A stretch of 64,000 bases of DNA from the NCBI GenBank assembly GCA_019925105.1, contig JAHGAU010000001.1:1612001-1676000 (forward strand), given 5' to 3'. Of this stretch, positions 12,101 to 22,014 are shown one piece after another. The notes beneath the pieces are model-generated. The model ran no database searches. It was not told the DNA's origin and saw only the letters and a program-made list of their open reading frames with translations. The position numbers and the translations under genes were made by a program. This DNA comes from Niebla homalea. Lineage: Eukaryota; Ascomycota; Lecanoromycetes; Lecanorales; Ramalinaceae. Each line of letters begins with the position of its first letter. Positions within the stretch are counted from its first letter, which is position 1.

Positions 12101-12608
12101 CAGCATCTTCTTCGGCCTCAGTCCGTCGACGTCTTTCGCCAGCCGCTCCGCCCGTCCTAGCCCGTCCCTTTTTTGTCTTCTGCTCGTGCTCGTCATTTTG
12201 AGCATCAATGGTCTGCATGATTTCCTTGATATGGGGGTTGGGATTTGAATCAATGAAGTGGCGGAAGAGGTCGGTCAAGCCAAGAAGATAGCGAAAGCGT
12301 CTTATAGTATCGTCCTCTTTGGAAACATCAAGGCGATCACGCTTCTTGCCGAACACACTCTTTCGTAGGTTCGAGGCCTCAATCCTTCGCTTCCGTCCAT
12401 CAGGCTGAAAGGAATCTCCCACTATGCTACTGGCGGTCGTATTCTCATTGGTATCAGAGTCTGAGTAGTCTGGTGTATCCATGAGGCTGTCATTTCTCCG
12501 ACCATTTGCCTTTTCACTGCTTTGATAGCCCTCTTGATCTGGCATAGAAGTGTCCGAAGGAGTGGTGGCTTTGGAGGTCAGCTTGGTGGTCTTGTTAGAG
12601 GGCGCCAT
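9196..12608 (-). CDS. ISWI-family ATP-dependent chromatin remodeller
   Basis: Nucleosome-spacing SNF2 ATPase, nuclear, about 1118 residues, which matches ISWI proteins. Exon 1, 12608-9369, is one 1080-codon open frame. A 56-bp intron (9368-9313) leads to a last exon, 9312-9196, encoding [11 protein letters not shown]... and a Lys-rich end. Without this intron the frame would end in an unrelated short tail. Domains in order: an acidic, basic-patch N-terminus including [11 protein letters not shown] (AutoN-like region); DEXD helicase with [10 protein letters not shown] near residue 222 and [10 protein letters not shown] near 323; helicase C with [13 protein letters not shown] and [13 protein letters not shown], then [12 protein letters not shown] region about 770-830; SANT about 870-920 ([15 protein letters not shown]); SLIDE about 975-1045 ([19 protein letters not shown]). 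ISW1 and ISW2 orthology cannot be decided here. The gene shares a 631-bp divergent promoter with the gene at 13,240. Confidence 0.97.
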
Positions 12609-13239
12609 AGCTCCTATGCGCTCCCAATATCTAAACTTGCTTATTTGGGCGTTTGAATCATTAATGGAATTCTTTTGGATTGTTCAAAACTCATGTGACG
12701 CGTATGCGAAATGATCAAGGGTATTTGGGAAGTGTAGGCCGTGTCCTCGGTGGAGTAGAGCAAGGTGAATGAGAGGCGACAAGAAATTGTGTAGGAATGG
12801 AGGGAATGCATGCACAAATTTGTTCTCTAGATCGCGTAGGACGCGGCTCCTAAATTGATTTCGTCTGCCAAGACCGGGCAGGTCCTCCGCAACAGCCCCC
12901 TCGGCCTGCCACTTCCGCCGGCCTTGGCTGAGGCTTTCCTCCGAGATAGGCCGACTCTCAATCATTCTTAATTCTTTCAACCTCCATCAGTCTTTCGGGA
13001 ATACCCAACAAAAACTTGCTGAATCCTCCAAGTTACATACTCCACTTGTAGGAGGAGGTGGAAACACAACGCAGCATCGTCCATCTTCGCTGTTCTTCTG
13101 ATTCCATCTAGACGGATACATTCTCCAGATCTTTCTGGGTACTAGATTGGATTCTAATCAGAGAATCCGCAGCTTCTCTATCATCTTGCTTCTCCGTTCT
13201 GCATACGAAGTCGTCCGCTTCTAGAAGTACTTCACAGCA
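12609..13239. promoter_or_regulatory. Divergent promoter region, ISWI and 13,240 gene
   Basis: A 631-bp region between two divergently transcribed nuclear-protein genes. A minus-strand frame at 12,684-12,980 has no family resemblance and is rejected. The last 250 bp before 13,240 are pyrimidine-rich (runs of CTTCT and TCCA), as in many fungal leaders. No defined binding site is claimed. Confidence 0.4.
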
Positions 13240-14022
13240 ATGGACTCTATGAAAAGCCTGAATACCTCTCTACCCAAATCGCGAAGAAAACGATCGATCC
13301 GGCCTTCCAACGAGCTTATTCAGACCTTCAAGACTGCTGCATTATCCGTCACAAACCTCTACAGGACTGCCGAAGCTAGTGAAGGTCGAGCACGGCAGTC
13401 CGGCTACCAAGAAGCACTCGATGACATTCTTACTTTCCTGGATAGAGAAAATATCGGATTAGGCGATGGAGAGGGTTGGAGAGTACGACAATGGGCAACA
13501 GAACGATTGGATGATGAAGCGCTGCAGGGTACAAGTGGTACCGATGATGAGGAGGAGATTGTAGAGCCCAGAGGAGCAGCACGACACATTTCACCAACTA
13601 ATCATCAGAGATTACCCAAGGCGTCTGATATACCCAAGCCAACTTCTGAGCCTGCAATTATCGCCCCCGAGCCCCCGAAAACTGTTCAGCCTCAAGCACA
13701 AGTCGCCTCCCCACCGGAAATGTTCACTTTCCAGGCAAATCAACCCACATCTCATGATTTTGAGATGAAATCCCCAGAAGTCACCAACATCGATCTCGAT
13801 CAACAAGGCACTCCAACGGCTCCAACTTCACCACCAGCCATCAAGCTCAATGTTCTTCCAAGGAACACAAGAGCACGAGCTCATCGAACATCTCCGAGAT
13901 CCAGCACAGGTCGATCCCTGGGTCCCGGAGCAGGTTCGAAGAGACGAGTAACATTTAGCGATTATTTCGATCTCGGATTCGATGGACTAGGAGATGCTAA
14001 CAAGCGGGGACGAATGACGTGA
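13240..14022 (+). CDS. Conserved ascomycete nuclear-type protein, possibly UPF0472/TAPR1-like
   Basis: Single-exon gene of 260 residues. The N-terminal ~100 residues are the ordered part: a basic stretch SRRKRSIRPS, then ELIQTFKTAALSVTNLYRTA, GYQEALDDILTFLDRENIGL and GDGEGWRVRQWATERLD. The phrase 'AALSVTNLYR' followed by a helical repeat recalls the UPF0472/C16orf72 (HAPSTR1, TAPR1-like) family; this is a memory-based comparison and needs a profile search. The rest is acidic, then Pro/Thr-rich and probably disordered. It ends in a basic segment with RVTFSDYFDLGFDGLG, a short motif that could be a conserved binding peptide. KRSIRP and the Arg-rich tail could act as nuclear localisation signals. 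No catalytic residues are visible. Confidence 0.75.
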   Translation: MDSMKSLNTSLPKSRRKRSIRPSNELIQTFKTAALSVTNLYRTAEASEGRARQSGYQEALDDILTFLDRENIGLGDGEGWRVRQWATERLDDEALQGTSGTDDEEEIVEPRGAARHISPTNHQRLPKASDIPKPTSEPAIIAPEPPKTVQPQAQVASPPEMFTFQANQPTSHDFEMKSPEVTNIDLDQQGTPTAPTSPPAIKLNVLPRNTRARAHRTSPRSSTGRSLGPGAGSKRRVTFSDYFDLGFDGLGDANKRGRMT

Positions 14023-14495
14023 ATCCAGCATAAGGGCTCCTCACGGTTTATGACTGTTTCGTTGCTTAATTGCAGGTCCATTGAAGATCAGCGTCTGGAA
14101 GCTACTTTCCCATCACAGCGAGCATTTCATTGTTTAGGGGATAACTCACGCCGTACCAATTACGTGCGTCGTCTGAGCTTAGAGTAGGCCATATCACAAA
14201 TATCGATGCATTAATCCGACCGATTTGCCATTTCCCCTCGGATTCTTCGTTCCAGATGATCGTTGGTCACATGCAAATCTTCCATGCCGCTTTGTGTTCA
14301 ACATCCGCACTCTGCTTGATCCCTTATCTCGTCTCCGGTGTCATTGTGTACCCGACTCGAAAGCCACCTGCGTGCGTAGGCTGGTCATGTCTGGGTGGTT
14401 TTCGACTTCGAGCACTCCGTTCATCGACCAAACGAGCCAGGGTATGTGCCCTTTCTAGACAAGCTGTAACTTCAGATGGACACGCATCCGAGGCT
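14023..14495. other. Convergent intergenic region
   Basis: A stretch of 473 bp between the 3' end of the 13,240 gene and the 3' end of the DUF4536 gene on the other strand. Short frames on the plus strand (for example 14,256-14,522) lack any family features. Nothing else is seen. Confidence 0.5.
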
Positions 14496-14810
14496 TTAGT
14501 TTATCAACCTATAAATCCCTAGAGCGACCAAAGATGATGATAGAATCGTCACTCCTGCCAACCGTCCTCTAAGTCCAAATCTAGTTCCCTTTTTGATAAT
14601 CTCGGCTCTTCGTTCGTTCAAACTCTTGGTCCCAGACCAGTAGACGTAGCCGCCAAGTCCTAGGAAAGCTGCAGAGCCAGTCAATCGACAAGGTAAGCAG
14701 TCGTATTTATCCTCCTTCAGAAGAGTTGAAAGCTTCTCCGGTTTCTGAAGGTCGACGAGCTGAGCATTGATCTTTTGATTTGCTGCTTGTGAGTCTGAAG
14801 GAGAGGGCAT
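14496..14810 (-). CDS. DUF4536 protein, DMAC1-like, mitochondrial
   Basis: Single-exon gene of 104 residues. The core DCLPCRLTGSAAFLGLGGYVYWSG matches the DUF4536 signature: a CxxC pair followed at once by a Gly-rich hydrophobic helix. A second hydrophobic segment near the C-terminus, AGVTILSSSLVALGIYRL, makes a two-helix membrane protein. In animals the family includes DMAC1 (TMEM261), an assembly factor for the distal arm of respiratory complex I. A mitochondrial inner-membrane role here is inferred from that. It is divergent from the AP-3 mu gene, with only 209 bp between start codons, so they share a compact promoter. Confidence 0.8.
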   Translation of the reverse strand: MPSPSDSQAANQKINAQLVDLQKPEKLSTLLKEDKYDCLPCRLTGSAAFLGLGGYVYWSGTKSLNERRAEIIKKGTRFGLRGRLAGVTILSSSLVALGIYRLIN

Positions 14811-15019
14811 TGCGGGCTATGAGGATATGCGCCTCGAAAGAATATTGGTGGGTGGAAGGAGGATAGCAGAGACTTAATACTGGCTATTTAATATCCCATG
14901 GATACCGTGCATTAAATTATGCATGAACGTATAAAGTCCGAACTTCTAAAGCCGTCTTTACACTTCTTGAAGCCATCATTAGGAGACATTTCCGTCTCCA
15001 GAGCAAAGATGCACGAATT

Positions 15020-16782
15020 ATGACTAGCAGCGCCGTGGAGGCAGTGTACATCTACAATCAGAACAAGTGAGCTACTGAAGCCTTCCAATAGGCGAACCTT
15101 CTCAGCTCATACATCGCCAGTGAACCTATTCTCGAACATGTCTATCGCTCTCGACCCGCTAATGCCAGAACTCTCATCTCCTCGTACCTCGCGCGTCCGA
15201 CTCCTCGACCCTCCTTGATTCATTTACCAGATATCAATCCTCCTACTCTACTCTTCTCGCTCATACATTCTAATCTTCTCTTCATCTCCCCCACCTCTAC
15301 AGAGGTCGAGCCTCTCTTCATAATCGAGTTCCTGCATCGCGTCGTCGATGTCTTGGAAGAGTTTCTGGGAGGGCCCCTCTACGCGAGCAAGATCGAGGGG
15401 GCTTACGATGTGGTCGCGCAGCTATTGTCGGAAATGTGCGACGCCGGCAATGTCTGTAACACCGAGCCGAATGCCTTGAGGGATGACGTTGAGGTGCCTG
15501 GCTACCTGGGAAAGCTACTTGGGGCGGTTGGGCTTCCAACGTACGGCTCTCGCTAATTGATGAGAGGGGGACACATTGACTGACGTCCAGCAGCACAGCC
15601 CCGACCCATAATCCTGGTGGAAGCCTTAAACAGCAATTGAGTCTCAGCTCCAGCTCAAGCGGCCCTGCTATACCGTGGCGGAGAGCTAATGTGCGCCACA
15701 CCAGTAACGAGCTATACGTCGACATGGTCGAGACTCTGTCCGTGACCTTGGCTCCATCAGGAAGACCCTTGGCAGCGGTCGCGAATGGCAATATCCTCTT
15801 CAATTCAAAGATCTCTGGTGTCCCAGACCTTCTCCTGACACTCTCCGCGTCCGGCGGTAAGCTCGGGATGGAGAAAGCCATCGAGCTGCCCGTATTCCAC
15901 CCATGTGTCCGCCTGGCCCGCTGGAAAGAGAGACCGGGCGAACTCAGCTTCGTGCCCCCAGATGGAAAGTTCATGCTCGCCAGCTACGAGGTGAACCTGA
16001 TGCCCACGGATTTCGACCTCCAGGCATGGTCGAAGGTCAATCTGCAGCTACCGGTCTCGGTAGAGGTGACCAAGTCGTTGGGGCCCAACGGCTCGGACTT
16101 TGAAGTCCGTCTCATCCTGTCTACCGCCTATTCCACTTCCTACGGCGGCGCTTCCGCCTCAAGACCCGGTGTGGGAAGCCGGGGCTCTGGACGGTCAACC
16201 CCAAACATCTTCTCCGCGTCCTCTGGTAGCAGCTCGGCGCCCTCGTTGCACAACATTGTCGCCACCATTCCGGTCCCTCCAGCTGTCCGCAACGTCACGG
16301 ACCTTCGCGCCAGTCGCGGAGAGGCATTCTACAGTGCCGTTGAGAACCTGGTCGAGTGGCGCTTACCCTCCAAAGACTCCGCCGTTGCGGGCAATGTCAC
16401 GCTCCGCTGCACGGTGGTCGGCGATGTGGATCGCGACGGTGAAGACGGTCCGAACGGCTTCGCGCTGCAGCCTGCCCGCGGCGACTACGATGAAAATGCA
16501 GACGCCTACCAGGCCCCATCATCGAGACCCGAAAAGCCTTCAGCCCATGGGAAGGAAGGTCGAGAGTCTCGGGACCAACGGATAGTGGAGCAATACTTGC
16601 CCCTGATGCCTTCCTCGGCGACTGTGAGCTTTAGTGTCAAGGGATGGCTGGCTAGTGGGATTAAAGTCGACGGGCTCGTTGTCGACGCGCGAAAGAGTCG
16701 GGGGTTGGGCGATGGGGTCAAGCCGTACAAGGGCGTGAAGTACATGACCGTGAGCAGTAAAGGTGTAGAGACACGATGTTAG
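15020..16782 (+). CDS. apm3: AP-3 adaptor complex subunit mu (medium chain)
   Basis: Medium chain of the AP-3 adaptor, which sorts cargo from Golgi/endosomes to the vacuole and reads YxxPhi and dileucine signals. Exons are 15020-15066, 15121-15540 and 15591-16782, giving about 552 residues. The first splice turns YIYNQN into YNQNNEPILEHVYRSRP, the longin-like N-terminus of mu chains. The middle has EPLFIIEFLHRVVDVLEEFLG and GAYDVVAQLLSEMCDAG. The mu homology domain begins at IPWRRANVRHTSNELYVDMVE, followed by GNILFNSKISGVPDLLLTLS and FHPCVRLARWKERPGELSFVPPDGKFMLASY. The C-terminal part carries a long Ser/Gly-rich loop (GGASASRPGVGSRGSG) and an acidic insert, making it longer than animal mu3. 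The intron-2 acceptor is CAGCAG, a tandem NAGNAG site. Upstream ATG at 15,009 is followed at once by a stop. Confidence 0.92.
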
Positions 16783-16905
16783 CCGAGCATGATAGGACTT
16801 CACATTCAATACCAATTACCATGGCAAGTTAGATGGATCTGTTTACTTTCGAACACGTTATCGTTAAGTCCCAAGATCACATATCTCCATCAATCAATCA
16901 CTCTG

Positions 16906-18618
16906 TCACTTGAATTGGTCTTCAGTCACGCCTTTGCCCATCGCACTCGTCGAACTGACACCACCTTGCACCATTTTGAGGCACTCATCCACATAGTTGG
17001 CCCCGGACCATTTCTGATGCTTGACCACATCGACCCCACCCTCCATCTCAGGCTCCTGGATCAGCTCCCCATAAGCCCTCATCCCATCGCGCGCGAACGC
17101 CTCGCTGAATTGATGACTTATCAACGCCGTGGTATGCAGGCCCGCCAACGTGATAAATTGCCAGCAGTACCCGAGCTTCGCCAGCCGGGAAATGTAGGTC
17201 GTCTGCTCCGCGGACGGCATGGCCGACTTCCAGTTGAACGAGGGCGACAGGTTATAAGCCAGCTTCTGCTCCGGCCAGACAGCGTGCACGCCGTTGGCAA
17301 ATTCCTCCGCCTGCTTGTAGTCCGGCAATTTGGACTCCATCCAGATCATGTCGGAGTAAGGAGCGTAGGCGACGGCACGGTTGATGGCGCAGCCGCAGCC
17401 GCCTTGGTAGCGGTAGTATCCTTCCCTCGTGCGAGGGGCGTCCCAGTCCCAGTGAACGTCGACACCCGTGAGACCGTTAGCTATGGCTCGGGATTCGAGA
17501 TTGGATTTGCCCTTGCTCCGGGAACGATATTCTTTGATCAGAGTGGACTTGTCGACATGGACACCCGCTTTGATGACCTCTTCTACGGCGTCATCGAAGA
17601 GTTTGAGCCCTGCTTGGCCGGTCCATGTGTCTTCAATTGCTTGAAGCTGGGGGCCAGATTTACCAGCCTGCTCTGCCGCCACCATCAGATCGTTCAGCGG
17701 CTGCAGAGCAGGATTCGTCATGCCAAGGATGAAACCGTGGTCCCTAGGGTCTATGGTGGATGTGATGAGCGTTGCAGCCTCGGAGTCGGTCCGAGCGACG
17801 GCAATGAGATCGGTATCCATGATGTCTGCTTGGGCACGGATGGCCACCAGACGATTGATATGCTCGCTGATGGGTACAAGGACCTTGCCAGCCATGTGGC
17901 CACACTTTTTGGTGCCGGGGGCTTGATCTTCTATGTGAATGCCTGCTGCTCCCTTCTCGATGAACATCTTCGTAAGCTTCATGATTGCTGTCAGTCCACC
18001 GTGACCGGTATCAGCATCAGCGATCATGGGCCGCAGATAATCAACGTTGGCAACACTGCTACGTTGAGCTTTTGGAGTAGTTATGCGTTCTTGACGCTGC
18101 TTCCGGTCATGGAATAGCTGGGCCATGAAGAGATGCTGAACTTTGTTGGGGACTGTTGTCTGGCAACATGTCAGGCGTGGGTTGCAAACTGGAGTGAGTA
18201 ATCATACCATGGGGTAATCCGCAAGATCCGGTCCTGGCTCGTCTGAACTGGAGGCGGTCGATGAGCATTGCCAGCCAGAGACGTAGACTGTGTCGAGAAA
18301 CTTGGCCATCTGGGTGAGCATGGTTGGCTCAAGGCAGCCATAAGTAAAGCTGGCATCTCCGTTCTGTGGGAGGATAAGCCGTCCAGGTCTTTCGACCTCG
18401 CTGAAGGGTCATACCTGGAATCTTGCCTCAATGATCTGCCAGAGCTTCTTACTTTGGCTGTTGCTTGGGTATTGAATTTTGATGCTTCCTCTCTTGGAAA
18501 CAATCTGCTCAGCGGTGAAAGGCCTTTTAGTATATCTCCATCTTGAATCCTTCCACCAATGTTCAACAGCCTCAACGTCCGCCTGAAAGACGTGGTCCTC
18601 TTCGTCCGCTGCCGACAT
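16906..18618 (-). CDS. icl1: Isocitrate lyase (glyoxylate cycle)
   Basis: Cleaves isocitrate to succinate and glyoxylate for growth on acetate and fatty acids, usually in peroxisomes/glyoxysomes. Exons are 18618-18415, 18363-18208 and 18159-16906, about 537 residues, the normal fungal length; introns are 51 and 48 bp, both phase 0. Motifs: [85 protein letters not shown], and the catalytic KKCGHMAGK near residue 204. [18 protein letters not shown] and [15 protein letters not shown] fit isocitrate rather than 2-methylisocitrate lyase. The protein ends ...GVTEDQFK with no SKL-type PTS1 visible. Three CACGTG boxes lie about 525-570 bp upstream of the start, in the gap shared with the OTU gene. 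The gene is convergent with apm3, 123 bp between the stops. Known homologs (acuD/icl1) are acetate-induced and glucose-repressed; that regulation is inferred. Confidence 0.95.
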
Positions 18619-19259
18619 GGGGACGGCGTAGAGGAAAGTCTCTCCTCTTGCCAGCTTTCCGAATATCTATCAGGCTGCCTACGTAACCGCGAAGGCGTCG
18701 AGAAACCTGCTGATGTAGGACGAATGGATGATGTCTGCTACGTCCTCGTATGTGAGACGTGAGTCTATGAGCCAGAGATAGGATAGACATCATTAGGTTT
18801 GGGTCATATAGCGGGTGGATCAAGCCGAGGCTGCAGCAGTCCATGTTCGACATATGACTGGGTGTTTCGGTCAAAGGGAGGAGAACGGACGTTGGGAAGG
18901 TTGCGGGTGAGCAGTTGCTCTAGACCTTTTGTAGGTTCTTCAAACCCTCGTCCCAATGGAACACTTCTGGGTTTACCGAGTGATGCCATGGCCACATATC
19001 GAGCTCTTTGAGCTTCAAACATACAATCTTTGAGCAACAAGGTTGCTTGGGCTCAATTGTCTGATAATTGTCTCCCCAAGTCCCATCTTGACCATGAGTT
19101 GAATGGAAAGTGAAAGCGAGCCGAGGCTGGAAATTCAGATGCCACGTGACATTCCACGTGCCATGGCCAAGAAAGTCTTGGCACGTGACACATCAATAAT
19201 ATCACGAAAATAAGATATGTTCAAGGAATGATACAGTCGTACAAGATTTACTAGTAGGT
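18619..19259. promoter_or_regulatory. Divergent promoter of isocitrate lyase and OTU gene
   Basis: A 641-bp region between divergent start codons. Apart from the CACGTG cluster at 19,143-19,187, no coding frame is convincing; the minus frame 18,572-18,874 simply overlaps the first exon. Both genes could be read from this region. Confidence 0.55.
19143..19187. promoter_or_regulatory. Triple CACGTG (E-box) cluster
   Basis: The palindromic hexamer CACGTG occurs at 19,143-19,148, 19,155-19,160 and 19,182-19,187. The flanks are CCACGTGAC, CCACGTGCC and GCACGTGAC. Two of the three carry the TCACGTG-type core read on one strand. In fungi this is the site of bHLH and CBF1/SREBP-like factors. The cluster lies 73-117 bp before the OTU gene start and about 525-570 bp before the isocitrate lyase start. 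Binding is inferred from motif density only. Confidence 0.5.
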
Positions 19260-20174
19260 ATGGAGGAGCTCCAAAAAACCCATCGCAAGGAACAGAAAGA
19301 TTTGCAATCACAGATAACCCAGAAGAAGAAATCAGCGACCAAGAAAACCCGAAAAGGTGTCAATGATGAATGTGACGCTCTGGAGCGTTCTTTGAAAGAA
19401 CGCCATGCGATAGAATTAGCGGAGATGAATGGCGATACATTTGACAATAGCGATGAGGTAAACGAATTAGTTGCAGACCCTCGGGACCTTGATCATTTGT
19501 CTCCTGTTGAAGGGCCGCTTGAGAAACAATCGACAGAGTCGTCCAAGCCTGCACTTTCGGGCTCTAATAGTCATGTGAAGAAGCCAAACAGGCAAAAAGC
19601 AAGACTTGCACGCAGAGCTGCAGAGCAAGATGCTGTCATTCATCAGGCGGAGGTAGAGTCTGCCAATTTACCAAACCGTCGAGACAAGGAGATTGAATCT
19701 ATGCGAAATGCCTACCAAGCCAGAGGACTGAAGGAGCATGCCATTCAATCCGATGGGCACTGCCTCTATGCTGCTATTGCAGACCAGCTTACTGACAGTG
19801 GCCTGGGTATGAAACCAACGGCTCAACTATCGATTAATAATGTTCATCATCAGAACTATGTGATGGCGCGAGCAGTAGCTGCCTCGTACATTTCAAACCA
19901 CGCACCCGATTTCGAGCCTTACATCGACCAGCCCTTGGATCAGTATGTCGAATCCATCCGGAACACTGGAGAATGGGGTGGCCATGTGGAAATTCTTGCT
20001 CTCGCCAAGGCGTACAGCGTCACCATCCATGTGTTGCACGGCGACGGACATATCGATGAAGTCGCTAGTAATGCTAACTCGAACCGTGGGTTTTTGTGGC
20101 TTGCCTATTATCGTCACAGTTTTGGCTTGGGAGAACACTACAATTCATTAAGAGCAAGTAGAGAGCACAATTGA
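19260..20174 (+). CDS. OTU-domain deubiquitinase (OTUD6/Otu2-like)
   Basis: Cysteine protease that removes ubiquitin; yeast Otu2 and human OTUD6 act on ribosome-associated ubiquitin. Single exon, 304 residues. The N-terminus MEELQKTHRKEQKDLQSQIT followed by QKKKSATKKTRKGVNDEC is the diagnostic OTUD6 coiled-coil start, so ATG 19,260 is well supported. A second basic coiled segment, KKPNRQKARLARRAAEQDAV, precedes the OTU fold. Catalytic residues visible are Asp165 and Cys168 in QSDGHCLYAAIADQL, and the His near residue 293 in LGEHYNSLR. The intervening ARAVAASYISNHAPDFEPYI and EWGGHVEILALAKAYSVTIHVLH are also standard. It ends 26 bp from the stop of the convergent methyltransferase gene. Confidence 0.94.
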   Translation: MEELQKTHRKEQKDLQSQITQKKKSATKKTRKGVNDECDALERSLKERHAIELAEMNGDTFDNSDEVNELVADPRDLDHLSPVEGPLEKQSTESSKPALSGSNSHVKKPNRQKARLARRAAEQDAVIHQAEVESANLPNRRDKEIESMRNAYQARGLKEHAIQSDGHCLYAAIADQLTDSGLGMKPTAQLSINNVHHQNYVMARAVAASYISNHAPDFEPYIDQPLDQYVESIRNTGEWGGHVEILALAKAYSVTIHVLHGDGHIDEVASNANSNRGFLWLAYYRHSFGLGEHYNSLRASREHN

Positions 20175-20200
20175 GAGTAGGTGGTACTCCTCAGGTGGGT

Positions 20201-21199
20201 TTAAGCTCCCTGATGCTTCCCTAAGTTAAACATGGAGTCAGCATTGCCTCTCAAGCTATGAACCTCTCAAGACATTGAAAGAAGTGGAGAAAGTGCCGCG
20301 AAGGTATACTTACAAATGCTCACCATATCTTGGCCTCGACCTATCTCGTGCGTTCGCTCAGGTTTATAATGGGCCATCCTACGCAGGCCAGCTGGACTAG
20401 ACGGCTGGATCGATTCCTCTACAATATGACCGTCGTCTTTGTATGCAATCTGTGCTCCCGGATTCAATAGGTGCTGTTGATACACTGGTGCTGGTAATGC
20501 CCACGGCGGTCCGCCCAGCTTGGGATCTTTCGAACTTGGGAATTCCAGACAGATCAGGCTACCGTCAACGTGGAGCAACTGAGACATTTTGATGGCCCAC
20601 CGGGGTCTTGCACTTGGTGGTAGAGCCGAGAGAAACTACAGTTGTCCTCATGTTGGTCAGAAAACTTGCTAGTATACAGCGCTTACTGCCTCCATGCTCC
20701 CTGAAGTTTTACATACAGTATAATCGTATATCAGATCAAATTGCTTGATCGCGATCGTATCCATCCAGTCGCTGGCAAAGAAATCACCGGTAACAAACCT
20801 GACCATACCCGAGCCAACGGAGCTGTCCTGGATGGGATATAAAGACGCATGCATCGTTTGCTCTGTGACGGCGGCCTTCACAGCACTTTGGCTAGCTTCC
20901 AACCCATATGAATCGAAGCCAAAGCTGGCAAGCAGCAAGACATCGTAACCTTTGCCACATCCTGGTACCAAGGCCTTCTTTCGCCGGAGAGTGCCCGTCT
21001 CATCTTGAATGGTGCTTGCGCCAAGCAGATCTCGGCGACCGGCGAGAGCATCAATCAATGCCGGGTTTGGGGCGCCTCTATCCCATGGCAAGAAATCGCC
21101 CTTGTCCCACAATTCCGCCCACCTACCAGGGTCCATGGCTGATTCATCAGGGAAATGAGACGTCAGTCTGGCCCGAGCTTCTTGAACCGGAGTCGACAT
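20201..21199 (-). CDS. TPMT-like SAM-dependent (thiol/thiopurine) methyltransferase
   Basis: Class-I methyltransferase of the TPMT family, about 274 residues; fungal members methylate small thiols or halides, substrate here unknown. Exons: 21199-20717, 20635-20314 and 20220-20201. The last exon is 20 bp and encodes only the end of VSIWKHQGA plus stop; it is supported by a strong GTAAGT donor, a CTGAC-type branch site and a TTTAACTTAG acceptor. Motifs: RWAELWDKGDFLPWDRGAPNP at the N-terminus, SAM motif I KKALVPGCGKGYDVLLLAS, YGLEAS, FVTGDFF, and FDLIYDYTFLSALPPSARPRW formed across intron 1. Also ERTHEIGRGQDMVSIW, typical of the family end. Without the two introns the protein looks truncated. 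Confidence 0.9.
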
Positions 21200-22014
21200 G
21201 GATAATCAACGGTATGAAAAATCAGGATAATTCAAATTCCGCGGTTTCATGCAGATGATTTGTCGATCACGATTGTGCCCGAGCGCGCTTGCTCTCGGAG
21301 ATATCAGACATGCACCGACCGTCAATCAGCTCGCAGTCTGGGCCATGTCACTTTGACTTGATGGTGTGGTGGGTGCTCTGAGACGAAAATTGTTTTCAAG
21401 CTTTACCTTGTCCGATGCAGATGCAGGAGTATTTGGCCACAAGAAGTCTCTGTATCTCGCACCCAAAACTGTCCGAAGAAGATCTTCTCTCTATCAAATG
21501 TTCGTAAGATTTTGATCATGACGCAGCTCCACCTACCCAAGCGGCCAGTTGGGCCCGCATCTAGCCCCCTTTTGGCGTTGGCGTACAACGGAAATGTCGG
21601 CACTTCCTCCTAGGTACGCGAGTACATCTTGTCGGGGTCACTTGATGGGGATAAGGAACGCTCGAATCAAGCGTAACTGCCTGCCGATGTGAATAGTACA
21701 AGTGACTCTAAATCAGTATGGGAAGCTCTAATCGTAGGGCGTTGCGAAAACCGGACCCACATCTTTGTCTCCAGCGCGTTTTTTATTTTTTGCATAAAAG
21801 CGCTTCCATCTCAGAGAGAATCCTATAATTTTGGAAAGGATGAGGATCTTCGAAAGCTTAGAAGATACTATCCCGCGCTCATGACACGGCTGATTGCAGT
21901 ACTTTGATACTGTTGTAATGTCGACAACCTTGTATGGGAGAAAGAAAGGTGTCTTTGAGAGTACCTGATCGACCCAATTGCTCTGCAACCACTTGACTTT
22001 CAAGTGAGCCATCA
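21200..22014. other. Divergent intergenic region, methyltransferase and MFS gene
   Basis: An 815-bp region that must contain both promoters. Small frames on both strands show no family features. I see no repeats or RNA genes. Confidence 0.5.

Noticed and set aside
16789..18117. 442-codon plus-strand open frame
   Set aside because: It lies exactly opposite the last isocitrate lyase exon, which has strong family motifs; the plus frame has none.
20669..20716. Premature stop in the methyltransferase
   Set aside because: Removed by an 81-bp intron (20,716-20,636) that joins IYDYT to FLSALPP, as in the family.
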